This document shows, piece after piece, positions 36,624 through 45,861 of a DNA stretch of 64,000 nt. Position numbers and translations under genes: made by a program. Each line of letters opens with the position of its first letter. The stretch's first letter is position 1. The stretch spans positions 1-64,000 of the forward strand of contig CAVPUV010000073.1 in the NCBI GenBank assembly GCA_963708905.1. Direction: 5' to 3'. Below the pieces are notes generated by a model. The model was given only the letters and a program-made list of their open reading frames with translations, was not told the origin of the DNA and made no database searches. Source of the DNA: SHZL01 sp963708905. Its GTDB lineage: Bacteria; Pseudomonadota; Gammaproteobacteria; Xanthomonadales; SZUA-36.

Positions 36624-36786
36624 AACCCGGAAAGTCCATCAGGAGACACGCCCTCGCTCGATCTTTGAATCCACAAGAAATTTTCTTCAGTCGGCAATAC
36701 AGCCCGGTATTGCGCTCCCTCTGAAAATTCCTTGTGAATCCAAATCTCTTCGCGATCATCGCGCCTCCTGATGGACTTTCCGGGTT
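36624..36786. mobile_element. Family-3 MITE-like element upstream of map
   Basis: 163 bp with 22-bp perfect terminal inverted repeats (36624-36645, 36765-36786; core ggaaagtccatcagga) and an inner near-palindrome around tgaatccacaagaaa and cttgtgaatcca. Non-coding. A one-ended copy is at 44065-44083. The 36787-36935 stretch beyond it should hold the map and RND promoters; I cannot assign them. Confidence 0.82.
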
Positions 36787-36935
36787 GAGGGCAGCGGATC
36801 ACCATGCCAAAGGCTGCCAGACTGATGCCGCCGCAAAAAGGCTTATTGTACATGCCTTTTGCCCCATGACTATGGGCACGGCAAAGGGGATAATTACCGG
36901 CGGTCAGAGCGCTTTGGATTCGGGAGAGAACAGGA

Positions 36936-38165
36936 ATGCGAAAGCTTGTGCGATTCATCCTGCCGTTGGGCCTGATCGCGGGCTCCATCGTCATGGTCAT
37001 CGGCCTGGTCGCGCTGGCAAAAAGCAAACACTCCGGGAAGAAAGAGGAGGCGACCGCGGCCGTGCCGGTTGAAGCCGTCACCGCCCACCGGCAATCCCTT
37101 AATTTTTCGGTGATTTCACAGGGCACCGTACAACCACGCACGGAAACGGTACTGGCAGCGGAAGTTCCGGGCAAAATCGTGGACGTATCGCCCAACTTCA
37201 TCGCCGGCGGTTTTTTTCGCCGGGACGAGGTTCTGCTGCAGATCGACCCCAGTGACTATGACACCGGTCTCAAACGGGCTCAAGCCAACCTGGCCTCGCG
37301 CAAAGCGCAGTATTCCGATCAAAAAGCGCGCTCCGAACAGGCCCTGAAAGACTGGCAGAACCTCGGCCGCCAGGGAGAACCTTCCGACCTGACCCTGCAC
37401 AAGCCGCAATTGGCTGAAGCCCTGGCCGCGGTGCAGGCTGCCGAAGCGGACGTGCAAAAGGCCGAACGCGATCTGCTGCGCACCAGCATCAAACTGCCTT
37501 ACGACGGCCTGGTGCGGGCGAAACAGGTGGACCTGGGCCAGTATGTCGGTCCCGGCACGCCACTGGGTGTTACTTTCGCCATTGCCACCGCTGAAATCCG
37601 TCTGCCCCTTTCCAGCCGGGATATCGCCTACCTGCAATTGCCGTCGGCCACCGACCTGAACGAGTCCAACCGGCCAAAAGTGCGCCTGACCGCCGCCAGC
37701 AGCGGCATCAGCGGGCGGTGGCAGGCCGAGATCATCCGCACCGAGGGCGTGGTGGATGAAACCAGCCGCGTGATCTACGCCGTTGCGCAGATCGTCGACC
37801 CCTATGCGGTGCTGGGCAAAAGCGATCAATCCGAACTCAAGGTGGGTACCTTTGTGCGGGCGGAAATCCAGGGGCTGCGCGCCGAAAATGTGATCGTTCT
37901 TCCCCGCTCCGTACTGCGGGAAAATGATACCGTGCTGGTGGCGAACGCCGAGCACAAACTGGAAGTCCGGCCGGTCGAGGTACTGCGTGCAGAACCGCAA
38001 ACGGTGTACATCAGCCATGGTATCGAGGACGGAGAGCAGGTGATCAGCACGGCCATGGATGCGCCGGTCCCCGGCACCTTGCTGGCCATCAGTGGTGAAA
38101 CGGCCACTGCAAAAAGGCCAGCAGCGGCGCAGTCACACGACACCGGCACAAAGGAACTGCCATGA
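36936..38165 (+). CDS. RND efflux periplasmic adaptor (HlyD/MFP family)
   Basis: 409 residues: an N-terminal membrane anchor (FILPLGLIAGSIVMVIGLVALA), a barrel-sandwich/lipoyl region (VLAAEVPGKIVDVSPNFIAGGFFRRDEVLLQID), a helical hairpin (about 130-185) and a beta-barrel domain ending in VLRENDTVLVANAEHKLEVRPVEVL. It joins an inner-membrane RND pump to an outer-membrane channel. Its TGA overlaps the pump ATG. GAGAGAACAGGA precedes the start. Confidence 0.93.
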   Translation: MRKLVRFILPLGLIAGSIVMVIGLVALAKSKHSGKKEEATAAVPVEAVTAHRQSLNFSVISQGTVQPRTETVLAAEVPGKIVDVSPNFIAGGFFRRDEVLLQIDPSDYDTGLKRAQANLASRKAQYSDQKARSEQALKDWQNLGRQGEPSDLTLHKPQLAEALAAVQAAEADVQKAERDLLRTSIKLPYDGLVRAKQVDLGQYVGPGTPLGVTFAIATAEIRLPLSSRDIAYLQLPSATDLNESNRPKVRLTAASSGISGRWQAEIIRTEGVVDETSRVIYAVAQIVDPYAVLGKSDQSELKVGTFVRAEIQGLRAENVIVLPRSVLRENDTVLVANAEHKLEVRPVEVLRAEPQTVYISHGIEDGEQVISTAMDAPVPGTLLAISGETATAKRPAAAQSHDTGTKELP

Positions 38166-41100
38166 GAGGCCCGGGACAGAGCCCCTTTGGCTCACTGATC
38201 GACTGGTTCGCCGCAAACCCGGTGGCAGCCAACCTGTTGATGCTCATTCTTCTCGCCGGTGGCATTTTCAACGTGTTCACGATCAAGAAAGAGATCCAGC
38301 CCCGGGTTGAAACCAATTTCATCAATGTTTCAGTGCCCTTCCTGGGCGCCACGCCACAGGATGTGGAGGAAGGCGTCGTGGTCAAAATCGAGGAGGCCAT
38401 CCAGGATATCGAAGGCATCAAGGAAATCGTCTCCAACGCCAACCGGGGTGTGGGGAGCATTGACATCGAGGTCAACGCGGATTACGCGGTGACCGAGGTC
38501 ATGGACCAGGTCAAAAACCGGGTCGATGCCATCTCGACCTTCCCGGACAATACCGAAAAGCCGGTCATTTCCCGCTCCACGTTTCAGCAGCAGGTGGTCA
38601 TTGTTTCGGTCTACGGAGACGTGGACGAGCGCACGCTGAAAGAGTTCGCCAAACAGGTGCGTAACGAGATCGTCACCCTGCCCGGCGTGAGCCGCGCTGA
38701 AATCCTCGGCTCGCGGGATTATGAAATCAGCATCGAGATCAGTGAATTTGATTTACAGTCCTATGGCATGACCTTGACCGAGGTGGCGCAGGCCGTGCGC
38801 CAGGGTTCGCTCGACCTGCCGGCGGGCTCGATCCGTTCCGATTCCGGTGATGTACTGGTGCGGACCAAGGGCCAGGCCTACACCGGCGCGGACTTTGAAA
38901 AAATCGTCGTGCGCACGAACCCGGATGGCACGCGGGTATTGTTGAAAGACATTGCCCATATCCGCGACGACTTCATCGAGTCCGACCGGTTTTCGGAATA
39001 CAACAACAAACCCGCGATCTCCATCCAGGTGCTGTCGGTTGGTCAGCAGAGCGAGCTGGACATTTCCACCGCGGTGCATGCTTATGTCGAGAAAAAGAAA
39101 GCCTCCCTTCCCGCGGACCTGCAAGTGGCCGCGTGGGCTGATGTCAGCTATTACCTGCAAGGCCGCCTCGATATGATGGTCAAGAACCTGATCTTCGGCG
39201 CCGTTCTGGTGTTCCTGACCCTGGCCCTGTTTTTGCGTCTCAAGCTGGCGTTTTGGGTGATGATGGGACTGCCGGTCGCTTTCCTCGGCGCATTTTTCCT
39301 CATGCCCGGTATCAATGTGACGGTGAACATGCTCAGCCTGTTCGGTTTCATCCTGGTGCTGGGCATCATTGTCGATGATGCCATCGTCATCGGGGAGAGC
39401 GCTTACACCAACATACGCGCCAAAGGCCATTCACTGGCAAATATTCTCGAAGGCGTGCACCAGGTGGCTTTACCGGCCACGTTCGGCGTGCTGACGACAA
39501 TGGCTGCGTTCATTCCCATCCTGATGGTGTCCGGTATCGCGGGACAGTTTTTTTCCGCCATCGGCTGGGTGGTCCTCCTCTGCCTGCTGTTCTCCCTGGT
39601 GGAATCAAAACTGATCCTGCCGGCCCACCTGGCGCATATGCAGGTCAGGCACTATGAAAAAAATACCCACAATGTCCTCATCCGCTTCCAGCGGTTTTTC
39701 AGTGAAGGACTGCATCATTTCGTCGACAACAGGTATATCCCACTGCTGCACGCGGCATTGCGCCAGCGCTACCTGACGCTGTCCATCTTTATCGCCACCT
39801 TGATTCTGTCGATCGGACTGGTGGCGGGCGGTATTCTGAGATTCGTGTTTTTCCCGGATTTTACCGCTGACTTCCTGGCGGTGACCCTGGAAATGAACGA
39901 AGGCACACCCTCTTCACTGACCCATGCGGCGATGCAGCGGGTGCAGGCTGGCCTGTGGCAACTGGACCGCAAAATCAGTGCCGAACAGGGCGTTGAATCC
40001 GGCGCGGTGGTCAGCAGCGTGCTGTCGTTCGCGCGCAGCGATGTCGCGGGCCAGATCATCACCGAACTGGTGAAAGAAAATGATGATGTTATCAGCGGAA
40101 CGGAAGTACTGCGCCGCTGGCGCGAGGAAGTCGGCGACATTCCCGGGGTCAAGACCCTGGGCTTCGAGGGCGCAACCGGAGGTCCCGGTGGTGGTCCGTC
40201 CATTTCCATCCAATTGATTGGCCCCAACATCGACCAGCTGGCACGTGCTTCGCGCGAACTGGAACGGCGCATCCGGCAATACGAGGGGGTCTATGACATT
40301 CGTAATTCCCTGGAAAGTGGCACGGCGGAAATCAAACTGAACATCAAGTCCGAGGCCGAAGCTCTGGACCTGAAACTCGCCGACCTCGCGCGGCAAATCC
40401 GGGCCGGGTTTTACGGCGAAGAAGTGCAACGCGTGCAGCGGGGACAGGATGAAGTCAAGGTCATGGTGCGCTACCCGCGCGATGAACGGGATTCGGTGGG
40501 TTACCTGGACAATGTGCGTATCCGTACCCCGGATGGCGGATTGGTCCCGCTCCACGCGGTGGCAGAGATCGAGTTGACCAAAAGCCCGACCACCATCCAG
40601 CGTTTTGACCGGCAGCGGGCCATACGCGTCTCGGCGGAAGTCGACAAGGAATATTTCGAGCCCGGCAAAATCACCCAGGATGTCCTCACCCAGGATCTGC
40701 CAGCCGTGCTGGCACAGTTTCCCGGCGTGCATTACAAGCTCAACGGGGCGACCGAAAGCCAGCAGGAAGTGCAACGCGACCTGGTCAAAGGGGCCCTGTT
40801 CGCCCTGTTCCTGATCTATGCCCTGATGGCGGTGCCGCTGAAGTCGTACTCGCAACCGCTGATCATCATGTCGGTCATCCCCTTCGGCGCCATCGGCGCG
40901 CTGGTCGGGCACTGGATACTGGGCATAGAGGTAAGCATGATGAGCTTCTTTGGCATCATCGCACTGGCCGGCGTGGTGGTGAATGACAGCCTCATTCTGG
41001 TCGATTTTGTCAATTGCGAACGTGCACTCGGCGTGCCTCTGGAGCAGGCCGTGATGGACGCCACCCGCAAACGTTTCCGCGCCATATTGCTGACCTCCCT

Positions 41101-41350
41101 GACCACGTTCTTCGGACTCGTCCCCATCGTTCTCGAAACCAGTCTGCAGGCGCAAATCATGATCCCGATGGCGGCATCACTGGCCTTTGGCATCCTGTTT
41201 GCGACCGTGATTACGCTGTTTCTGATCCCGGCCCTGTACCTGATCCTGGACGATTTTGGCGGGTGGCGGCGCCGGGCGCGGAAGCGCATGCAGCCAGCAG
41301 GCTTAAAATCAACGCAGACCCGCCAGCACATTTTTACCGGCAAACCGTAA
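38162..41350 (+). CDS. RND family efflux transporter permease
   Basis: 1062 residues with the AcrB/MdtB-like layout of 12 helices and two large periplasmic loops. Visible segments: FAANPVAANLLMLILLAGGIFNVF in helix 1, the helix 4 charged motif GIIVDDAIVIGES, and the helix 10-11 region FFGIIALAGVVVNDSLILVDFVN. The HAE2/MdtB-like N-terminal PRVETNFINVSVPFLGATPQDVEEGV fits drug or lipid-type export. No outer-membrane TolC-like gene is in the window. Confidence 0.94.
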   Translation: MRGPGQSPFGSLIDWFAANPVAANLLMLILLAGGIFNVFTIKKEIQPRVETNFINVSVPFLGATPQDVEEGVVVKIEEAIQDIEGIKEIVSNANRGVGSIDIEVNADYAVTEVMDQVKNRVDAISTFPDNTEKPVISRSTFQQQVVIVSVYGDVDERTLKEFAKQVRNEIVTLPGVSRAEILGSRDYEISIEISEFDLQSYGMTLTEVAQAVRQGSLDLPAGSIRSDSGDVLVRTKGQAYTGADFEKIVVRTNPDGTRVLLKDIAHIRDDFIESDRFSEYNNKPAISIQVLSVGQQSELDISTAVHAYVEKKKASLPADLQVAAWADVSYYLQGRLDMMVKNLIFGAVLVFLTLALFLRLKLAFWVMMGLPVAFLGAFFLMPGINVTVNMLSLFGFILVLGIIVDDAIVIGESAYTNIRAKGHSLANILEGVHQVALPATFGVLTTMAAFIPILMVSGIAGQFFSAIGWVVLLCLLFSLVESKLILPAHLAHMQVRHYEKNTHNVLIRFQRFFSEGLHHFVDNRYIPLLHAALRQRYLTLSIFIATLILSIGLVAGGILRFVFFPDFTADFLAVTLEMNEGTPSSLTHAAMQRVQAGLWQLDRKISAEQGVESGAVVSSVLSFARSDVAGQIITELVKENDDVISGTEVLRRWREEVGDIPGVKTLGFEGATGGPGGGPSISIQLIGPNIDQLARASRELERRIRQYEGVYDIRNSLESGTAEIKLNIKSEAEALDLKLADLARQIRAGFYGEEVQRVQRGQDEVKVMVRYPRDERDSVGYLDNVRIRTPDGGLVPLHAVAEIELTKSPTTIQRFDRQRAIRVSAEVDKEYFEPGKITQDVLTQDLPAVLAQFPGVHYKLNGATESQQEVQRDLVKGALFALFLIYALMAVPLKSYSQPLIIMSVIPFGAIGALVGHWILGIEVSMMSFFGIIALAGVVVNDSLILVDFVNCERALGVPLEQAVMDATRKRFRAILLTSLTTFFGLVPIVLETSLQAQIMIPMAASLAFGILFATVITLFLIPALYLILDDFGGWRRRARKRMQPAGLKSTQTRQHIFTGKP

Positions 41351-41358
41351 GCGGCACC

Positions 41359-42195
41359 ATGAACATCGGTCAACTGCTGGAACTTGCCACGCACAGGTTG
41401 GCTGCCGATCCCGCGGCTCGGCGCGAAGCAGAGATTCTGCTGGGCCATGCGCTGGAAGTAAAACGCTCCTTCCTTTATGCCAACCCCGCTATGGACGTAC
41501 CGCGCCAGCGCCAGGCGCAATTCCAACGACTGCTGCGGCGGCGCATGCAGGGCACGCCGATTGCCTACCTGACCGGAACACGCTCGTTCTGGTCGCTGGA
41601 TCTGCGCATCACGCCGGCGGTGCTGATACCCCGGCCGGAAACGGAACTGCTGGTGGAGAAAGCTCTGGAGCTGATTCCCGCGGATTCACATCAACGCCTG
41701 GCGGATCTTGGCACCGGCAGCGGCGCCATCGCGCTGGCGCTGGCGCGGGAACGGCCGCATTGCGAAATTCACGCCAGCGACTGCAGCCTGGAAGCATTGC
41801 AAGTGGCTGGTGACAACGCCCGGCGCCTGCAACTGGAACGGGTGCAATTTCATCACGGCTGGTGGACCACCCCCTTGAGCGGCCGCTTCGACCTGATCGT
41901 GAGCAACCCACCGTATATCGCGCAGGCGGATCCGCATCTGCAGCAAGGCGATTGCCGCTTTGAACCGCGGCTGGCGCTGTCGCCAGGAGCAGATGGTCTC
42001 AGCGCCTTGCGGCAGATCGCCGCCGAGGCGCATGAATTATTGGTGGAAGGCGGCTGGCTGCTGCTGGAGCATGGCTACGACCAGGGAGCGGCGGTGCGAT
42101 CTATCCTTGATGCTGCCGCTTATTTGGACATTGCCACCTATCGTGACCTGGCAGGCATTGAACGGATCTGCGTCGGCCGCAAGCGGCCATTGTGA
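41359..42195 (+). CDS. prmC: Release factor glutamine N5-methyltransferase PrmC
   Basis: 278 residues from ATG 41359, nine bases after the RND stop. N-terminal helical domain, SAM motif DLGTGSGAIALALA (about 117-130), and the catalytic NPPYI at 183-187 that methylates the Gln of the GGQ motif in RF1/RF2. It is separated from prfA, its common neighbour, and instead follows the efflux genes. Confidence 0.95.
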   Translation: MNIGQLLELATHRLAADPAARREAEILLGHALEVKRSFLYANPAMDVPRQRQAQFQRLLRRRMQGTPIAYLTGTRSFWSLDLRITPAVLIPRPETELLVEKALELIPADSHQRLADLGTGSGAIALALARERPHCEIHASDCSLEALQVAGDNARRLQLERVQFHHGWWTTPLSGRFDLIVSNPPYIAQADPHLQQGDCRFEPRLALSPGADGLSALRQIAAEAHELLVEGGWLLLEHGYDQGAAVRSILDAAAYLDIATYRDLAGIERICVGRKRPL

Positions 42196-42364
42196 AGGGA
42201 TGCACCGGTGCCGCATAGAGGCCATGGATGGCCGGGAGCGGCCTCCTACTATTTGAAATCTCTGAGCCCAAAAACCAGAACAGACCGGCATCCTGCCAGT
42301 CTGTTGGTTTAAAGCGCCTGTGTGTGATGGCTGCTACTCTACGCAAACTGTAAATAAATGTCAA

Positions 42365-42396
42365 TATACGTCAGTAAACATATACGTCAGTAAACA
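42365..42396. repeat. 16-bp tandem repeat
   Basis: The unit tatacgtcagtaaaca occurs twice without gap (42365-42380, 42381-42396) between the convergent prmC and the exported-protein gene. The rest of 42196-42399 shows no gene. Confidence 0.85.
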
Positions 42397-42399
42397 GGG

Positions 42400-42942
42400 T
42401 CAGCTTCCATTCCCTGAACCTGACCCCGGAGTAAACTTTCTCACCGCCGCCAGACCGGCGCCCAGCATCACCGCGATCATCAGAACCAGGCCGTAGCGGT
42501 TCAGCATATCGATTCTTTTAACGACTTTGGTATTGACCATGGTGCATTCGACATCCTGGCCAGGAATCACCAGCAAGCCATGGCAGTCCGTGGCATCGGC
42601 AATAAAGGTATCCCGCTCGATCTCGTGCACGCTGCAGAATATGCCGTCTGCCGGCACCTGTTCGATCTGCCAGCCATCCGGGTGGTCACGGTTGATGAAG
42701 CGTGGTTCGAATGGTGTTCTTGGGGGGCACGAGAGGTGAATTTCGACATCCGCTTCATCCCCTGAAGCCCCGATCCACTTCTTGTACACCTGCAGACCCA
42801 CCATGGCGTGGTCCATTGCTGGAGCCGCGGCGCTGGCGTTGGCGGCAGCCACAGCCGCCTGACAGCACAGCAGCAGCGTGGTGAGAAGCAAGGCTATAAA
42901 AAATCCCCGCGGCGCATGGGCAGCCGCGGGGATTTTCATCAT
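42400..42942 (-). CDS. Exported protein with IPTL-CTERM-like C-terminal anchor
   Basis: 180 residues. A signal peptide (FFIALLLTTLLLCCQAAVAA) precedes a beta-rich region (VYKKWIGASGDEADVEIHLSC, IFCSVHEIERD, GQDVECTMVNTKVVKRIDML) that ends in one helix (YGLVLMIAVMLGAGLAAVRKF). This matches the tail of the neighbour at 42971, suggesting paralogues bound to the cell surface. The first dozen codons lie inside a perfect terminator hairpin, so either the start is later, at a TTG, or expression is attenuated. Adhesin or structural role is a guess. Confidence 0.7.
   Translation of the reverse strand: MMKIPAAAHAPRGFFIALLLTTLLLCCQAAVAAANASAAAPAMDHAMVGLQVYKKWIGASGDEADVEIHLSCPPRTPFEPRFINRDHPDGWQIEQVPADGIFCSVHEIERDTFIADATDCHGLLVIPGQDVECTMVNTKVVKRIDMLNRYGLVLMIAVMLGAGLAAVRKFTPGSGSGNGS
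42898..42936 (-). terminator. Strong intrinsic terminator
   Basis: A perfect 14-bp stem (42900-42913 with 42923-42936, GC core ccccgcggc) with a 9-base loop is followed on the minus strand by six T. It ends transcription of the IPTL-CTERM gene at 42971-43801 but overlaps the first codons of the gene at 42400-42942. Confidence 0.9.
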
Positions 42943-42970
42943 CTTAACAGCGTAGCGTTGTCTTCAATGA

Positions 42971-43801
42971 TCAGACAAAGCGACGGAAGCCAACAAAGCC
43001 CACGCCCAGCATCAGCAGCGCCATGATCGCCATGCCATACTGGCTCAGCGTCGGGATGCCTTCGAAGAACACCGTGTTGGTGACGGTGCAGCTGTCACCC
43101 TGGTTGATGTCTATATGCAGCGAATTGCATCCGTTGTCGACTTCGATGGCGCTGTCAAAGACGTCTTCGTCTACGCTGCAGTTCGTACCGCCATCCCAGT
43201 CAGGGATAACACCAAAGGTGAAAGTCTGGTCTGCGGTGCCATCTGAACCTTGAATTTGATCGTCGTCGCCATTATCGCAGGACAGCGTGAGCGAGTATTC
43301 TGAATCCAGCGCATCGCCGCTGTCCAGATTGTCGATGACCCAGTCCTTGGTAACCGAGATGGTGACCGAGTCCGGGCTGTTGGTGATGTCACAAACGTTC
43401 ATATCGCCTGATTCATAATTGCTGGAATCGACGTTATCAAAAAAACATCCCTGACCGTCACCACCGTCGACGCTACTTTCATCGGCGAATTCCGATGTTG
43501 CAACATACGCGGCAGTGTAGCCAGCAGCTTCCGTTTCCCACACGCGGCAGTTCAGCTGGCCCTGATCGAAGCTCTCGACGACGAATTCGACGGCGAAGAC
43601 TCCGGCAGCGGCGACTTGGGACTGACTAAGGGGGACACCGGTGTTACAGGAAATATTGTATGTAAGCGGGGTTATATCGTTACCGTCGGCGAAAGTTTTG
43701 TTCACGCTGAAGGTTGCCCGGCTGTCTACCGTTTGTGCAAACGCACTGGCTGGCAACAGAACAGCCGCGAGCAGGATAAAAAATACGCGTTGAATAGTCA
43801 T
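42971..43801 (-). CDS. IPTL-CTERM sorting-domain surface protein
   Basis: 276 residues. Signal peptide (FFILLAAVLLPASAFAQ), then two repeats of a prealbumin-like beta domain (ATFSVNKTFADGNDITPLTYNISC and TISVTKDWVIDNLDSGDALDSEYSLTLSC) rich in Asp, Asn and paired Cys. The tail IPTLSQYGMAIMALLMLGV followed by an Arg pair is the textbook IPTL-CTERM signal. Low-pI, secreted-type composition. Preceded by GGAGA. No sorting enzyme is encoded nearby. Confidence 0.88.
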   Translation of the reverse strand: MTIQRVFFILLAAVLLPASAFAQTVDSRATFSVNKTFADGNDITPLTYNISCNTGVPLSQSQVAAAGVFAVEFVVESFDQGQLNCRVWETEAAGYTAAYVATSEFADESSVDGGDGQGCFFDNVDSSNYESGDMNVCDITNSPDSVTISVTKDWVIDNLDSGDALDSEYSLTLSCDNGDDDQIQGSDGTADQTFTFGVIPDWDGGTNCSVDEDVFDSAIEVDNGCNSLHIDINQGDSCTVTNTVFFEGIPTLSQYGMAIMALLMLGVGFVGFRRFV

Positions 43802-44015
43802 TTATTTCTCCATTATCGGGATTTCGGCTGCCGTTTATTACCACCGGCGTCTATTACCACCAGGGCAACACGTGCACGCCAACCTTTAACACTCCAAAAA
43901 GCAGGCATTTCAAACACTTCCAAAATAAAAACGCCTTACTCTGATGCGGGGCGGGAAACTCGGCAGCCTGTAGAAGCACTGTTCCGGGCGCTGCTTCCCA
44001 AACCCGTTGGCCGGG

Positions 44016-44044
44016 ATTATCCGGCAAATGTCAAGTAATGTCAA
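44016..44044 (-). promoter_or_regulatory. Sigma-70 promoter for the IPTL-CTERM gene
   Basis: On the minus strand TTGACA (44044-44039) and GATAAT (44021-44016) are exactly 17 bases apart, close to consensus. It leaves a leader of about 210 bases before the ATG at 43801. The rest of 43802-44078 shows no gene. Confidence 0.65.
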
Positions 44045-44064
44045 TTTCGGTCGGCGTTTTTTTT

Positions 44065-44083
44065 ACCCGGAAAGTCCATCAGG
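44065..44083. repeat. One-ended family-3 fragment at rmuC stop
   Basis: acccggaaagtccatcagg repeats the terminal arm of the 36624-36786 element. The rmuC TGA (44081-44079) lies inside it. Confidence 0.8.
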
Positions 44084-45386
44084 GGGCGCCGGACTGTTCC
44101 ACCAGCCCGGGATCCAGCTGCTTGCTGTTGCGCGCACCCAGGTCGCGCAGCATTTCGGTCTGTCGCAGCAGGTTACCGCTGCCACTGGACAACTGGCTGA
44201 AGGCCTCGTCGTAACTTTGCTGTGCCTGCCGCAAGCGATCACCCACGGCGCGCAGATTGTCGACGAAACCGGCGAATTTGTCATACAGTAAACCCGCGCG
44301 GCTGGCGATTTCCAGGGCGTTGCTGTTTTGCTTGTGTATGGACCAGACCGCAGCCACGGTGCGCAACGTTACCAGCAGGTTGGTCGGCGACAGCAGCGCC
44401 ACTTTGCGCTCCAGCGCATACACCGGCAGTTCGGGGTCGGACTGCAATGCCTCGATCAGCGCCGCCTCGATAGGAATAAACAACAACACGAAATCCAGCG
44501 CCTGCAGTTCAGGCAATTCGGCATAGCGCTTTTCGCTCAGGTTCCTGATATGGGCGCGCAGGGCCTGGACATGGTCTTTTAAATGTGTGGCCCGGATGTG
44601 CTCATCGGCTTCCGACTGATAACGTGTCCAGGCATTGAGCGAGACTTTCGCATCCATGATGATGGACTTGCCCGCGGGCAGGTACAGCACCAGGTCCGGT
44701 TGCAAGCGCTGTCCGCTGGCGCTGGTCACGGCGACCTGGGTGGCGTATTCACGGCCTTTTTCCAGGCCGGCCAGATTCAGCAGGCGCTCCAGTTGCTGTT
44801 CCCCCCAATTGCCCTGGGCCTTGGCGTTGGAGGTCAATGCCCGCGTCAGCCTGGTGGCATCATCATGCAGGCGCACGTTGAGATGTTCCAGATCGCGCAG
44901 CCTGGCCTGCAACACCTGGTGCTGGGCCGTTTCGTTCTTGTGCGTCTCGGTCACGGTATTGCGAAACTCGATGATCCTCTGGTTGAGCGGGTTGAGCAGT
45001 GCATCCAGTTGCTTGCGATTGAGATCGGATAATTTCTCCGAACGTTCCGCGAAAATTTTTCCAGCCAGCCGTTCAAAATTTTCCGTCAGGCGCTGCTCCG
45101 CCTGCTCCAGTGTGGCGATCTGTTCGCGGAAATGTTCCTCACGATCCACCGCGCGCGTTTGCAGGATGGCGCACTGCTGCTGTGATCGGGATAATTCGGA
45201 CAGCGCCTGCTGCAACCTCGATTCCATTGCAACGGTGCCGGCTTGCAAACGCCCTTGCTCCGCACGCACGGCGCGGCGCGAAGCGAACCAGGCCAGCAGC
45301 ACCGCCAGTAACAAGCCGAACAGCAGTCCGGCCCAAAACCCGGCCTGGGGACTGGTCACACCCTGGCCGATCAACCATTCATTCAT
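44079..45386 (-). CDS. rmuC: DNA recombination protein RmuC
   Basis: 435 residues: N-terminal membrane anchor (FWAGLLFGLLLAVLLAWF), long coiled coil (about 45-190), and the RmuC nuclease-like core (NAKAQGNWGEQQLERLL, DLVLYLPAGKSIIMDAKVSL, LLFIPIEAALIEAL). The family limits DNA inversions and belongs to the restriction-endonuclease-like fold. ATG overlaps the MazG-like TGA. The last codons run into a repeat fragment. Confidence 0.93.
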   Translation of the reverse strand: MNEWLIGQGVTSPQAGFWAGLLFGLLLAVLLAWFASRRAVRAEQGRLQAGTVAMESRLQQALSELSRSQQQCAILQTRAVDREEHFREQIATLEQAEQRLTENFERLAGKIFAERSEKLSDLNRKQLDALLNPLNQRIIEFRNTVTETHKNETAQHQVLQARLRDLEHLNVRLHDDATRLTRALTSNAKAQGNWGEQQLERLLNLAGLEKGREYATQVAVTSASGQRLQPDLVLYLPAGKSIIMDAKVSLNAWTRYQSEADEHIRATHLKDHVQALRAHIRNLSEKRYAELPELQALDFVLLFIPIEAALIEALQSDPELPVYALERKVALLSPTNLLVTLRTVAAVWSIHKQNSNALEIASRAGLLYDKFAGFVDNLRAVGDRLRQAQQSYDEAFSQLSSGSGNLLRQTEMLRDLGARNSKQLDPGLVEQSGAP

Positions 45387-45799
45387 GCTGCAGGGTACTC
45401 AGCGGCTTTCACTTGTTGCCACAATGCTTCCATTTCATCCAGCGCCATCATGCCCAGCCGTTCGCGGTTCCCTGCCAGGCGTTCCAGCGCCCGGAAACGC
45501 CGCTCGAACTTGGTATTGGCCCGGCACAGTGCGGCAGCCGGATCGACTTTCAGCTGACGCGCCAGGTTGACCACAACAAACAATAAATCGCCCAGTTCGT
45601 CCTCGACTTGCACTGCATCGCCGCTCGCCATGGCTGCAAGCAATTCATTGGTTTCTTCCTGCAGTTTGTCCAGCACCGGAGCAGGCGCTGCCCAATCAAA
45701 ACCGGCGCCGGCAGCCTGCTGCTGCAGTTTGACCGCGCGCTGCAGATCGGCCAGGTCGTGCGAAATGCCGTCCATCAGGCTGATGCTGTCGATACTCAT
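45383..45799 (-). CDS. MazG-like nucleotide pyrophosphohydrolase, single domain
   Basis: 138 residues with the all-alpha NTP pyrophosphatase signature KLQEETNELLAA and DELGDLLFVVVNLAR (acidic residues for magnesium). It is about half of E. coli MazG (263 residues) and corresponds to its C-terminal domain. Likely removes non-canonical or damaged dNTPs. Overlaps rmuC, both in DNA maintenance. Confidence 0.88.
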   Translation of the reverse strand: MSIDSISLMDGISHDLADLQRAVKLQQQAAGAGFDWAAPAPVLDKLQEETNELLAAMASGDAVQVEDELGDLLFVVVNLARQLKVDPAAALCRANTKFERRFRALERLAGNRERLGMMALDEMEALWQQVKAAEYPAA

Positions 45800-45861
45800 G
45801 TTTATCGGTGTCGTTCATGTTGCGGTCCTATGGCATGCGAGCAGTCTGCAGCAGCTGCGGG

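Noticed and set aside
36611..37201. N-terminal extension of map by about 197 codons
   Set aside because: It reads through the family-3 element and the RND leader, and Map proteins start at MAI-T-KS.
41014..41358. Upstream extension of prmC
   Set aside because: It is an alternative frame inside the RND gene; the PrmC family starts at MNI-QLL.
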